A stretch of 64,000 nucleotides of DNA from Styela clava (taxonomy: Eukaryota > Chordata > Ascidiacea > Stolidobranchia > Styelidae). Position numbers and translations under genes: made by a program. The stretch lies in contig NC_135263.1 of NCBI RefSeq assembly GCF_964204865.1, forward strand, positions 19,327,426 to 19,391,425, in the 5' to 3' direction. Numbering within the stretch: the stretch's first letter is position 1; each line of letters starts with the position of its first letter. This document shows positions 14,191 to 25,600 of the stretch, piece after piece. The notes beneath the pieces are model-generated. The model made no database searches. It worked only from the letters and a program-made list of their open reading frames with translations, and was not told the DNA's origin.

Positions 14191-16700
14191 CCCAAAGTGA
14201 CTATAATACAAGTGGAGACATGAATGCAATGATGCATATCGGACGTCATTTTGGGTCCGACGAATCGCGGGAACGCGACAGCCTCTGTTTGTTTTAGCTT
14301 CGTCAGTCTGCTAATCTGGTTTCGTTCGTCAATTTGTTTGGAGTTTGTTACTGTTTTATATTTTATCCAGGTAAGTTTAGCATTTTTCTTTTGCTATTTG
14401 CCTAGTGGAACAATACTGGTATCATTAGGTTTCGTGGAAGTTGCGTTGATTATCTATCTTATTTTCCCGTGTGAGTTATGCAACTTTGAAACCTCATATC
14501 TCACGAACCTTATATTATTTTGAGACAATCTAGGAGACTAATTATAATTATGAGATGAATATAAAATGTCGCGATTAACGTACAGAAATCGGCCAAATTG
14601 AAAAGCATGAAATTTTTTTGAAAAGTCTTTGAATTAAATAACAAAAACTTCGATTTGTCCTTGTTTTAACCTGGACCTTGTTTCGAATGGTATCATCAGA
14701 TTAAATTTATTGTGCACCAGTAAAATTTTATAAGCAATTTTATTCAATATTCTCCAATTCTTCACATGTCGTCATTAACCTAAAGCAGGAATCTCCAACA
14801 CATTTTTCAGACATAAAAAAACTTGTGAAGCTTCAGTGAAAGCAAGCTTTGCCATAAGTGAGATGATTGCGAAATAGTCGCATTCTTTCGTTGAATGAAG
14901 CTTTATGAAAGGGTGTATGTTGGAGGCCTGTGAAATAACAGCAGCCTTACTTTTGTTTCAACAATTAATGCCTTTCGCTCACGACTAACAGACGAGCGTT
15001 TGCGTGCTGTCTTAATACTAGCAAACCAACGCAAAATAAGGCCGAACATCGAGTCTTTCATCGCTACAAAACGCTGCCAAATATCCAGCACAAGTAAATG
15101 AATATGTTTCATGTCTCGTTTCGTGGAAGATTCAAGTATAATTTCAGCAAATATATTCAGATTCCTTTTGTTATTTTTTTTGTTGTATCATTTTTGTACC
15201 TAATTTGTTGGTTTGCGGCCCGCGTCGCTGATAAATTTCCTAAAGTGGCCCGTGACGTATTTTGAGTTGAAGACCCTTGATCTAAAACAAAAAAAGCAGG
15301 TATTATTTGAACTGGTATTGTGAAACCTGTTCACACCATGCCGAACGTTCAAAGACAGCGTTTCGCATTATTCCCATTGCGCGGCCTAATAAATTTCATC
15401 GAAGTGTACAAGTTGTACATTATAACGTACAGAATTTGAAGACCAATCGCCGCGTCTGGTGTTACAGCCCCCATCAACTTATTCGCATAATATTTTGATT
15501 CTTTTGCGTCGGAAAATCTAGCGACGCCATCACGTCTTCCCCGTTCTCGTTGATAAAACTTGATTGTAATTGTATCCAACAAGGAAAAATTAGCCTTGAT
15601 ATTTGCTGCGGAACCCTATAAAGACGCGGGGTTCAATTTTTTTGGTTTGGCCATTCAGTTACGTCGCATAATCAGATACCAAATGTATCTATCATATCTC
15701 TTATTTTTTAGGAATTATTATCTATATTTAATCAATCGTTACCACAATTGTTACTTAACTGTTTTTCGGTCTTACACACATGGTAAAAATTTGAAAATCG
15801 ATAGTTTTACCCAATATTTATGCCACCCATCCAAAAAGCAATCGTATTTTTGCGCGGAGTATAAACTATATATCGCGCCAATATTAATGCCTTTAATAAT
15901 ATATGTTCGATAGTTACTTTTCTGACAGATAAAGTTGACCGCTTGAAATATAATTTCCCAAATTGCCACAATGCGGCGTTTAAAATTTTGAATTGTTTTC
16001 TTAATATAAGGTTAAATATTCACGCAAAAGAGGTGACAAATAAAATTATTGAAAAACAGTAAGCTAGTAAAACTGCAGCAAGAGCTCAAGTCAAGTGGAT
16101 AATATATTATTTTATACACTCCAGATTATAAGATGTTCTTGTAGCCTTGATATATGCTGTTATCCTTCATTCCAAGCATGTAGTATATTTTTTAATATAT
16201 TTTGGCAATGTACACCGTGTTTTATCATGTACAAATAGTTGCAAGATTCTGTAGTGTAATTTGTATTGTAGTTCTGTCAGTTTTTTAAAATAAGTTCTGT
16301 GTAATTAGCAAAACTTACATCAGAAATTTTTATAATAAAATGCGTGTCTCTTTGTTTAATATTTTGGTCTATTGAGTGTTGATTTATCGAGTTTAGTTGG
16401 ATGACTTTAATCTTAACTTCGTATATGCTGACCGTACCGCCGAGCCGAGTTATCTAAGAAACATCTGCGGAAAATTAATTTTTCAGAATAAAGTTCATTC
16501 GTTTTGCTGCTGCGAAAGTTTGGTCCGAAGTATTGAGCATCGTTTTTTATATTCAAATGTTTAACGAACGCAGGTTTAAATCAAATAGTCAGGATCACAC
16601 AGCGATAGAACTCTGGCCCCCAAAATGGCGGGTGTGACGTCACACACGCGCTTCTAACGTTACCAATGCATGTCCTCACTTGTGTTATAGTCACTTTGGG
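14191..16700. mobile_element. 2.5-kb inverted-repeat element with TAAG target duplication
   Basis: The left end CCCAAAGTGACTATAATACA and the right end GTTATAGTCACTTTGGG are inverted matches for ~30 bp. TAAG flanks both sides (14187-14190 and 16701-16704). A smaller hAT element lies inside at 14786-15279. A 117-codon open frame at 15560-15913 resembles nothing I know and is probably chance. No transposase was recognised, so it is non-autonomous or gutted. Confidence 0.65.
14786..15279. mobile_element. 494-bp hAT-type MITE nested in the 2.5-kb element
   Basis: The left end is CAGGAATCTCCAAC. The right end, reverse-complemented, is CAAGGGTCTTCAAC. These are typical hAT-type terminal sequences, with GCGGCCCGC and GTGGCCCGTG near the right end. 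The octamers ACCTAAAG (14778-14785) and ATCTAAAA (15280-15287) agree at 6 of 8 positions. Confidence 0.65.
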
Positions 16701-16801
16701 TAAGCCTAAATATATATTATAACGGGGAGCCGATGATCCTCTGCGGAGGAGTACCGACGAACCATGCTAATCTCTAACTAACCGATCTAATTGACATAAG
16801 T

Positions 16802-17516
16802 CAGGGTCGTCCAACCCGTGGCCCGCGGGCCACATGTGGCCCGATGAGGAGTTTTGAGTGGCCCGCGATGTATTTTCGGAATTAAATAAAAATAAAATTT
16901 GAGTAAAACTCCTATTTTTCGAGTGATGTAGTTAATATGAAGATTTGATATAAACAATTTGTAAACAAATTCATTTTCCTGATAAGCGCTCTGCCGCAAA
17001 TATATATTATACTACTAGGCTCTGCTAGCCCTTTCAAACGAGCCATGAGTGCCATCACCAACTGAAAGATATCGATACATAAATAGTAGCTCACACACTT
17101 GGGAAGAATGGCAGTTTTAAAGCCCTAATTATTTGGCAGCACGTACTCGTACAAGCAAGTTGTTTTCACAGATGAACCATGTCAAATCCCCTGTGAGATC
17201 ACTAATTTCTGACAGTCATATGGAAAATTCGCTTCGCATTGGTACATCGACCATTTTAGCGAATATTGACAAACTTAGCGAAAAACAGTGCCAAACTTCA
17301 CACTAAAATATCTACGTGTAGAAAAAACTTTGTTGACTCTACTGTATCTTCGTTTTTTTATTGTTCTTATTATTGAGAAAGTTTGGTGCGAGTTTTTTTT
17401 TTTTTTTCATTAACTTTTAGTGTAGCAAAACTAGAACATAATTATAATGTTAAGTGGCCCGCGCAATTAATAGTAAACTAAATGTGGCCCGTCGGCCAAA
17501 AAGGTTGGCCGACCCT
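16802..17516. mobile_element. 715-bp non-autonomous hAT element with perfect 8-bp TSD
   Basis: It begins CAGGGTCGTCCAACC and ends with the inverted GGTTGGCCGACCCTG. Sub-terminal GTGGCCCGC motifs occur on both sides. The target duplication ACATAAGT is exact (16794-16801 and 17517-17524). The interior is AT-rich and has no transposase. Confidence 0.9.
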
Positions 17517-17524
17517 GACATAAG

Positions 17525-19109
17525 TCAATGCCTCGAAAAATCAAGCCGTGAATATGGAATATTCATGGGTTAATTACGTTCTGGATATCAGCGTTACCAA
17601 ATATGGCAACCGAGGGGATAAATTTTTAAAAACCAATGTAATACCATTGCAGAGTACCCTTACTCAATAAACCTAAATCTGCGATGTTTCACTTGAAGGC
17701 ATCTTTCAAAATCCTATCAAATTGATACTGATACCACTTTTACCTGACGTATATCAGAAAGGGTATTTGCATGAGAATTCCAAAGGTAAGTATTGAAAGA
17801 AATATTATAATACACCTGCTATTGATTGCAAAAAGGCGTTTTTTCTGTGAATGCGTCTCGACCATATAAGAATAGGCATTCAATTGATGCAATCACATTC
17901 AACTTTACTCAGTCGGTTCCCTAATATTTAATCTCAAATTGATTCAATGAAAACACGGGTATTATACCGAACAGAATTATATTCGAATCATAACATTTTA
18001 AATCGAAATTCCATTTAAAGATAAAATATTCGAAGCTTGCATCCCAAAAAAATTTTCAGTGCAACCCAGGCCTAAGTGGCATTGAATGACAGCAGTTCAT
18101 CCAACAAACAAATATATAGAATCTAGATAATCAAAAATAATAGAAATCAAAATGTTTTCTTCGGTTTCCTGAAAACTCAAAATTGTAACTGTTCTGTTCT
18201 CATCTGGCGATACTTCATATTTAAAATGGCAGCTATTTCCAGCTACGAGGAGTCGGTCTTGGACAATTCTCATTGGTATCTCACCGTGTTGTAGCCCAAT
18301 CATGAAACGCTATTTTTTATGTTATCAGATTTGTTTTCGAAAAATTTAGAAATTTTGGTTGCTGTCACATAAACAAATAATGTTATAAAAAGTACCCCGC
18401 GGTTCATGACTGGATATAAACAAATGAATCCAAAGGAAACAAAACCCAAATTCTCAAAATTTTTCTTAATTCTCTCATTTTTATTTCATAATTATTCAGG
18501 GCAAGGAAAGTTGGGACTAGAAAAACTTAATCATATTGCGAACGACAGCCCCTCTTCCAGTTACCAGTCCCATTCGAGTATTTGAATTTCGTTAAAAAAT
18601 TCACAATTCTCCACGTGTCTGTTCCCGCAAAATTCCATTCCCGCCGAGGGTTTTCCAATAATGTCGTTCCCATGGTTACATTACTGACGGTGCTCGGAGT
18701 CTAGTGTTGTGCGTATTTGGTTTGGCTTTTGCTGTCTTTTTTTCCTCATGATATAATGTTTGACTTCTTTCTCTCTTCTGTTAGACTAATTCACGGGTGT
18801 CGCTGCTCGTTAACCAGTTTTGGTTTCTCGCGATTCCTTTCGCCCTGAAATGCCGTATTTAAGTTCCTTTATTATATTTATTTGCATGAAGTGTTCTTTT
18901 CTGTTCGGTTAAAAAAATAAATTACTGATTCCTGCATCTTGGCTGCTCCCATAAACGCCAAACCATTAGCTGGGCAGATTTTTGGAAATTTTATTTTCGA
19001 CTTCTGCTCTTCTCTGATTTTCCTATTCATAGGCCTACTTGTATTTAATATAAAGCCTACAGGTGGATTACCCAAGTTGCTTGGCAATTGATATAATTTA
19101 TTTGGATAA
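17525..19109. other. Intergenic stretch; one decayed SINE fragment
   Basis: No gene recognised. Around 18528-18580 a short antisense match to the SINE 3' body (an ATGGCGAACCACGGCC-like stretch, heavily mutated) is visible. Confidence 0.4.
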
Positions 19110-19375
19110 ATCGCAGGTTCGAATCCCATGTGGGTATGATCATGTGCGAGAGGATCGCTGGACTCGCCGTCGTAGGGTGGTTCACGTAACCGCTGGTCGG
19201 TTACGGCTTCCTCCACCATCAAGTCTATGTTTCCGGAAAATAATAACTGGCTAACTAATCCCATACCCGACCTGGACTGGTAACCGGACGAGAGGCCGTG
19301 GTTCGCCATATGATTAAGTCGTCTTATCGGCTTTCCGCTCCCCCGGAATAAATATGTAAATCCTATCCTTAAACC
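19110..19375 (+). repeat. SINE copy lacking the tRNA-like head
   Basis: It starts at the B-box-like GGTTCGAATCCC and carries the core TGTGCGAGAGGATCGC, GGTTCACGTAACCGC, the ACCTGGACTGGTAACC block and the tail TATGTAAATCCTATCC. It is nearly collinear with the copy at 58219-58559. The tRNA 5' half, including the A box, is replaced by unrelated sequence. Confidence 0.85.
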
Positions 19376-19396
19376 GAAAATAACGTGCTACTAAAT

Positions 19397-19905
19397 GGAC
19401 CTTTCCTCGAGCATCGACTTCCTTGTTCACTTCGTGACATTGGCCAATCAGCAAGATGCAAAAAAAGTGACGTAACAATGCTCTCTTTTGGCATCTGCTC
19501 AGACACTTTTCTTACTCAGACAGATTTCCAAGCGTGGTTGTAAGCATTACCTCGTTATCGCGTTTTTGAACTCCATTGTCCATTGAATTTGTTAGTTTTC
19601 AGTTGTGTTTCGGAAACTTAAATATAAATCAGATAATTCAACGATCACTTTGTCTTCCTAGGAGTTTTAAAATTTAATTGCAGTAATAAAAAATTAGTGT
19701 AGAAATAGCTGTGATAGACTAGGCTAAAATTCTTTACCGGTACTTTTAAAAAACAGATCGTTGTATGTGATGAATCATAATGATGGTTTGGAACACATAC
19801 CCAACTTTACAGGCGCCAAATCGCAAAAGCACTCTTCAAATAGCCCCGAAAATTTTGCAATGGTGAAGTATTGGAAGAATTTTTCGGGGATCAAAGGTCG
19901 GGGAA
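19397..19905 (-). mobile_element. ~500-bp MITE family 'A', copy 1
   Basis: One of three copies in the window (also 29755-30255 and 59240-59730). The ends are inverted: CTTTCCTCGAGCATCGAC on one side and CTTTTCCCCGACCCTCGAC on the other in copy 2. Shared landmarks include TTGGCCAATCAGCAAGATGC, AACTCCTAGGA and GATCACTTTGTCTTCC. It is non-coding. No clean target duplication was found. Confidence 0.7.
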
Positions 19906-20084
19906 AGATTCACTGGCAAAAATAAAATCCTACTTCGCAGACTCGCCATATTTCGCTGACCCCGAGTGGTCACGCATTGACCTTATTTTGCTGGCCTTGG
20001 GACTTATGCGCTCTCCGTACCACCATTGTAGATGAATGAGCACCCGATTAAAGGGAAATAAAAATATCAGTCTACCACAGTTAG

Positions 20085-20488
20085 GGCTGGGCATTTCGAA
20101 TCGAATATTCGAATCGAATAGTACATTATTCGAATCGGTTCAGAGCTAAATTTTGAATCGCCGCCATCTTGCTTTCTTATTTTCGCCAATGGTCGAGGTG
20201 AATTTCCGAATTTTTATTTTATTGAAGTCATATTTTTTCAACGCAGTTCTAATATATGACTATTCTCTGTAGTGAGTTATTGATAAAACGTGTTTGTGAT
20301 TGTGTGTGAACGCTCAGTAATCTATCTGAGAGATGTATTCTCAGTAATTCATTTGTTAAGAGGATCAATTACAATAAAAAAGTCGCTTACAATTATATAT
20401 TTCCAAGTATTCGAGATTCGATTCGATTCGAAAAAATTATTCGATTCGATTCTGAAATCACAAGATATTCGAAAATGCCCAGCCCTAA
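20085..20488. mobile_element. ~400-bp TIR element with TTCGAATCGAATA-rich ends
   Basis: It starts AGGGCTGGGCATTTCGAATC and ends with the inverted form (GAAAATGCCCAGCCCT). The sub-terminal regions are runs of ATTCGAATCGA. A fragment of the same family lies at about 26776-26834. CCACAGT occurs just outside both ends, four bases away on the right, and may be the target duplication. Confidence 0.6.
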
Positions 20489-20636
20489 GTCCACAGTACA
20501 CCTACATAGTCTATATTTTAATACTTGGATTCAGTGAACCACTGGCAGACAGACTGAGGAGTTCTATCAGTATATTTCGGCTCCATACTGCCATAATCAG
20601 CATAACAGACAGACGATTGAATAGTGGGTCTCATGT

Positions 20637-20897
20637 AGGGTTGCCAACTGTCCTTTATTTCAATGGACAATCCTTTAATTATGCTTTTCGGTCCTTGTCC
20701 TTTTTAGCATTTGGGAGAGATGCTAATTGTCTTTCATTCTTTCCAACGTCGTTCTTAAATAATCGCCTCCGTTTACGTATTTGCAAGCTTTTAATTATTC
20801 TTTTTAATTTCGCTTTGGTCCGGCTCAAATAACCAAAGAAATAACAATTTTATTAACATTTCAAATATTTTACATAAATTTTCCGGAAATGGCAACA
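20637..20897. mobile_element. Short TIR element beginning TAGGGTTGCCAACTGTCC
   Basis: The left end TAGGGTTGCCAACTGTCC faces a weaker inverted counterpart near 20880-20897 (TTTCCGGAAATGGCAACACT). Another terminal piece of this family (GTTGGCAACCCTA) lies at 30434-30446. The boundaries are uncertain. Confidence 0.35.
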
Positions 20898-21343
20898 CTC
20901 CAAGAGTTGAGTAAATACTAGTTCAATAACTGAAAATTCTACGTATAGGTATAATTGGTCTCTATGACGTCCACAATCCAACAATGCTGTTTTTGCAAAT
21001 GCTTGTGTAATCATAGTATGTTATCGAGCTATCTAGAACCGTAAATATATATTGATACACTAGAACTAAAACCGTCTATATATAAATACGCTCGCTAGGA
21101 AGCTGATATTTGCTGGAGAGCTGTGTGAAGTCCAAGTTATTTAACACACTGTTGTTCGAGCTAGTTCTTTTATCTGTGGCCCCTAAACAGTTAGATTATT
21201 TCTCAACTCTGCAATAACGTATTTGGAAAAAAAAATTGACTGATGAAAATTCAACAGTTGACAAATTATCTTTTTGGATAATTTTTCTCCAAAATATCAG
21301 ACACTTGTGAAAATTGTAGAGCACTTGAAGCTTAAAGACAAAT

Positions 21344-23345
21344 AGGCCGCGAGCTGAGGCCATTTATTTTTCAGTTTCGTAGCGCACATAAGGTAACTAC
21401 CTGAAAATGATTTTAAAATGTTCCTTAGAAATTTAGTAACAAATATTGCCCACTTCCAAAAGTTGCACGTTTTACAGAAAAGACGCTTTTACTACAATAA
21501 ATATGTGTTACCATCTGTACTATTTTCTCTGCTATTCCGGTATCACGGGCCAATGAACGCAGACTTCTGCATGACGTAACAACAAATTAGTCAGCTGTAG
21601 GTGGATCCCCAGTGGTCGGATGAATATCAGATGTACTACTACTGCTCGCTTTTGCGTTGAGTAGCCTTTCCATAGTTTTTTTCAGTTATTATTAGTTCAG
21701 TTTTTCTAAGGATAAAATGCATTATGTATTCAAGGTATTAGTTAGTATTTAGTGGTATTTTTACACTCATGCTGTTCCAAATATGATTTTCTTCCTCATT
21801 TTAGTTACTGTACTACAAAAGAAAACGGCAATGTTCACCAATCCGACCTAACGCAGGCTCTAATCCCTGCTGCTATCAGTGCTATAAAATGAATTAAACA
21901 AGAAGTCTTGAAGCGTAAAGGTATATGAGAATCATAATAGTTGCAAACAGCTTAGATGGGCTATTCATATTGAAATACTTTAGCACTTTTCTGCAATTGG
22001 AACTGCCCATCAAACTCATGTTGGAGACTTCATTGAGGTTTTCAATTCATTTTTTTTCTCAACTAGGAAGATCTTTTGAGGTTAACGAGGCATTAATAAC
22101 TAAAGCTGAGGAATTTGTTTGTTCATTGTATGAAGAGGATATGAAGAATGTAAATGATACCAGGGCACGTCTATTTAACACTGGCAAACATAAGGATTAT
22201 ACTCTGCCACCCAACAATGATTCACTGAAAAAGCATGTGGCCCTCAAATCAGTTCTTGAGTTGGCAAACTGCAAGTGTAAGAAAAATAGTCAAAATAATT
22301 TATGCAAGTGTGCCAAAATCAACTTGAATTGCACAGATTTTTGTTTTTGTATTGACTGCAAAAATCACAGTACACTTATCGAGTAAAAGTCGATTTTCGA
22401 GATGGTGGATTTCGAAAACAATTCAGAAGAAAGTGAATTAGATATTGCAGTTGATTTAATAAGTATAAGTTCTGTTTCTAGAAATAATATTGCCTTTGTT
22501 CAAATACATAACCACGTAAACTAAAAAAAGACTAATTGTAATATTTCTGTTCACTATGTTATGTACATATTGTACATTCATTTAATTTTCTCGACTTTTC
22601 CGGTAAATTTCTAAGTGAGAAATACTGATTTATTTGTGTTTTCGTGCTCACGATGTTAATTTGTGACTTCATTGCTTAAAAATAAATACGTTTGATAGCT
22701 TCTATCAAAATGGATGTAGCTTTTTATGCTGTTCTTGTTGTAAACTGCTTGTGGTTAATGGTTATTACATAAAATTTATTCGCTAATGTGAATCAGCGCT
22801 GTTGGTGTCGCTGCATTCGAGGTCACTCGCGACTCCTGTCACACAATTAAAGTATTTTTTGTTGTTGGTTACATGTATGCCATATTTTTCGTAATCTACC
22901 TAATAAACTATGATTGACTGAGGAAGTCCGATTTTGGTCAGGCAAAACATTACAGGAATACATTTGTGTTAGTGTGCTGTAGGGCTCTCGAATAGACCTT
23001 ATTCATTAAAAACCCATCCTACGAGCAAAAAGAAAAGTGATGTAAAAAAAACAATTTTAACATTAGCTCTTATGGGGAATGTGGTCACCAGAGCAGAAAT
23101 TTGCATTTTTTGTAATTTTCTAGATATCTTTCATTGTAGACGTGGGCAGTTTTGAGGATAGAATATTTTTTACATCTTTTTTGATATTTTTATCATGATA
23201 AACATGGTCAAGATTTTTGATAATCGTTCATTAAAATTTTAATGAGCGCGGTGTTTCCGATGACGTCATTCTCACTAGACCATGAGATTCGGCCAACGCG
23301 CCGTTCTCTGTGGGATATATGCGCTGCAAATGCGGAGCTAATGTC
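21344..23345 (+). mobile_element. ~2-kb repeat 'E' copy 1, carrying a CXC-protein fragment
   Basis: Three blocks of this segment (about 21344-21500, 21540-21700 and 22990-23345) recur in reverse order and orientation at 28372-28705, 28985-29120 and 29150-29335. The outer edge begins AGGCCGCGAGCTGAGGCC. The middle of copy 1 (~21,750-22,950) has no counterpart in copy 2 and contains the CXC-domain frame. It is probably a mobile element that keeps a coding region here and lost it in copy 2, but terminal repeats and target duplications were not identified. Confidence 0.55.
22063..22386 (+). pseudogene. Fragment of a repetitive CXC-domain (TSO1-like) protein family
   Basis: A frame ending at TAA 22386 encodes SFEVNEALITKAEEFVCSLY, then LPPNNDSLKKHV, and ends in a cysteine cluster (NCKCKK...LCKCAK...CFCIDCKNH). 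This order (FVCxLY, LPPTxDxLxxH, CXC finger) is that of a multi-copy invertebrate family of unknown role, often thought transposon-borne. The ~100 residues usually found between LPPT and the CXC motif are missing, so this copy is internally deleted. A splice-acceptor-like TTTTCTCAACTAG precedes 22063. The frame is open from ATG 21925, but I judge the upstream codons to be intronic. AATAAA lies near 22680. Confidence 0.55.
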
Positions 23346-23992
23346 GTTTGGGTACGGTACCGGTACTGGAAGCGTTTAACATTGACAATCTATAAGTTAT
23401 AACCCATTCCATTTCTATCACGTTTGTTTACTGGTTTTACGCATTTATACCTGTAAAGCTAGCAATCATTTACTGCAGGCATGCTGACGTGTTATTTAAA
23501 CTACCGGTACCGGTACCGTACCAAGGCTGCAAGAGGTGAAAACTAAATTATTTAGTAAATACTGAAATAGGCCTACGAACAAAAATGTTGGCCAGCCTGC
23601 CAATAGGCAGGATAAGTTGTACGGTACCGGTATACGAAAAAGATGAATACCTCCAACCTATAATGCAGTGTTTCCCAACCTTTTTTGGTCGCGGACTATT
23701 TTCTCACCGGCGAAAACCTTTGCGGACTCAACGTGCGTTTATTGCAACCGCACTCTGTGTGAAGGAGTAATAAAACCAAACACAACAGAATTCTAACGAA
23801 TTTCAAAATCGGAAATTCGCCGCAATTACTTAAAAGAGCCGACTTTTATTAGTATATAAATGGTCTTTTCTGTCGCACAATATTCAATCCATAACAACGA
23901 CGAGAATTTAAAATGTCTTTCCATTTTAATTTAATTGTGTTCATGGTCACTCGCGGTTGCGTCGACTTATGACAAGATAAAAGCATTACTCC

Positions 23993-24413
23993 CAGGCTTG
24001 TCCAAGGTAAACGTCCCATGGGATGGGATAGCACACATTTGTATTTTCCATGGGACACGTGGGCACGAAACCCGTATGATTTTCAGGGAAATGATGGTAA
24101 AACATTACGTGTCCATATAGTTGGGCATAGCTCTCTTGTTAGTTATGAAGAGCAAAAATATATTCAACATTAACAATATACTTCGTGAAGGGGCTGATGA
24201 CCACATGTATAATAGTCATGAATATAAAGTTAACAAAGATCGTACATTTTGTTGTTTTGCATGTCTCCTAGTACATGTTGTCCTATTTAGTGGACGCTAA
24301 ATCTAAATTTAATTTTTTTTATTGAATTGGAATGGGAATCCCATGGGATGGGACAGGCATAATTGCAATGGGATGGGAATGGGACAGAAAAACATGTCCC
24401 ATGGACAAGCCTG
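23993..24413. mobile_element. 421-bp hAT-type MITE nested in the 3.4-kb element
   Basis: It begins CAGGCTTGTCC and ends GGACAAGCCTG, with multiple CCCATGGGATGGGA repeats inside. The octamers ATTACTCC (23985-23992) and ATTACTTC (24414-24421) match at 7 of 8 positions. It is non-coding. Confidence 0.8.
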
Positions 24414-24719
24414 ATTACTTCTTTAAAATGCCACGGCAATCTGCGAACATAATAATGTGAGAATATATTGTCCGATTATATTTAGTTTTGATACATATTT
24501 TTTGCGATCTTGCGAACTTGTTATCGCCTATAAATTTCCAGAAAGTACAACTCGATTTAGTACTTATTAAAAATATAATTAAAGAATATGAGTAAATAAA
24601 AAAAAATTAATTTAATTGTGATCATTTTAATCTGCGGTTGTGTTGACGAAATAAAAGCAATACTACACAGAAAATATCATGACAATCCGTGGACACAAAT
24701 ATCCCTGGTAAAGTGCCCG

Positions 24720-25600
24720 ATTATTACTTATCGATCTTAAGATCGGTAAGTATGTTGATAGGTATTTGTCTGTTAGATACACGCGATATCTCACGAAAGC
24801 GAGGTTGAATCTGCTTCAAATTTTGCATGTGCATTCATCATATCTCGGATCAGGAGCCTATTGATTTTGGATGAATTATGTCGTATAATTAGCGAGTTAT
24901 TAATTGATCAGTGATGAAGATATCTGGATTTTCACAAAGCGAGAGATTTTCGAGACGCGCTGAATGCGTGTGTGCGTGTCCGATGCGCAAGTTTTCACGC
25001 TAGTGAGTCAGAGCGAAGGATACACACCGCTAGATCGTATCTCGTGATTAATCTTTAAGCATTGTCCATATCTCTCTTGTAACTTTGACGTCGTCGCGAT
25101 GCGCAAGTTTCCTTGGAGAAATTTTCAACGCTATCGAGTCAGAGCGAAGGATACACGCTGGGAGATCGTACCTCGTTACTTATAATTACTCTTTAAAGTT
25201 TAGGCAATGTCCATATCCCTCTATCAGGTTCGGGGTTGCAGAATTCCTCACCAAAATATCGCTAGGCTGTGTTTGAATAGCCGTCGCAACCCGGGTTAGC
25301 GCCGTTGTATTTGACACAAAATATAGGATTGGTAAATAGGCTATTTATTGACTGGAAACTAATCAAACAATCCAGTTCGGATTTGCAGAATTCTTCATAA
25401 AAGTATTTCCTCTAGTAGTATTTCGACGACGACATGGGGAGTTGGCTATTGTTTCCTACATTTTTGATATTGGCTGAAAACTATTCAAAACAATCCAGTT
25501 CGGGTTTGCAGAATTTTTCGAATCGAAACCGCAGTTTCTGTTTTGGGGATCCCCTAACTTTCGATCGATAAGTCTTCGGTCTCTGACCGATATTCTCGTA
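24720..25600. repeat. Interspersed repeat, also present as a deleted copy at 54705-54870
   Basis: It shares GGAGCCTATTGATTTTGGAT, ATTAGCGAGTTATTAATT, GGGGATCCCCTAAC and CGATCGATAAGTCTTCGGT with the stretch at 54705-54870, where the middle ~700 bp is missing. Palindromic TTATCGATCTTAAGATCGG lies at the left edge. The class is unknown. Confidence 0.55.

Larger units (their letters stand above)
12751..16708. mobile_element. Outer hAT-like element, its right end split by two further insertions
   Basis: The left end is TAGGGTTACCATA at 12751. The right end is its inverted form TATGG-TAAG-CCTA, interrupted after TAAG at 13384 and completed at 16705-16708. Flanking octamers AATATATG (12743-12750) and AATATATA (16709-16716) agree at 7 of 8 positions, as expected of a hAT target duplication. 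The native part is 12751-13384, about 640 bp of non-coding sequence with several GCGGGAC repeats. The insertions at 13385-14186 and 14191-16700 are described separately. Confidence 0.7.

Noticed and set aside
15560-15913. 117-codon frame inside the 2.5-kb element as a transposase
   Set aside because: No recognisable motif; composition is that of translated AT-rich DNA.
20290-20832. 180-codon frame
   Set aside because: It runs through the end of one MITE and into another (20085-20488 and 20637-20897), so it is not a gene.
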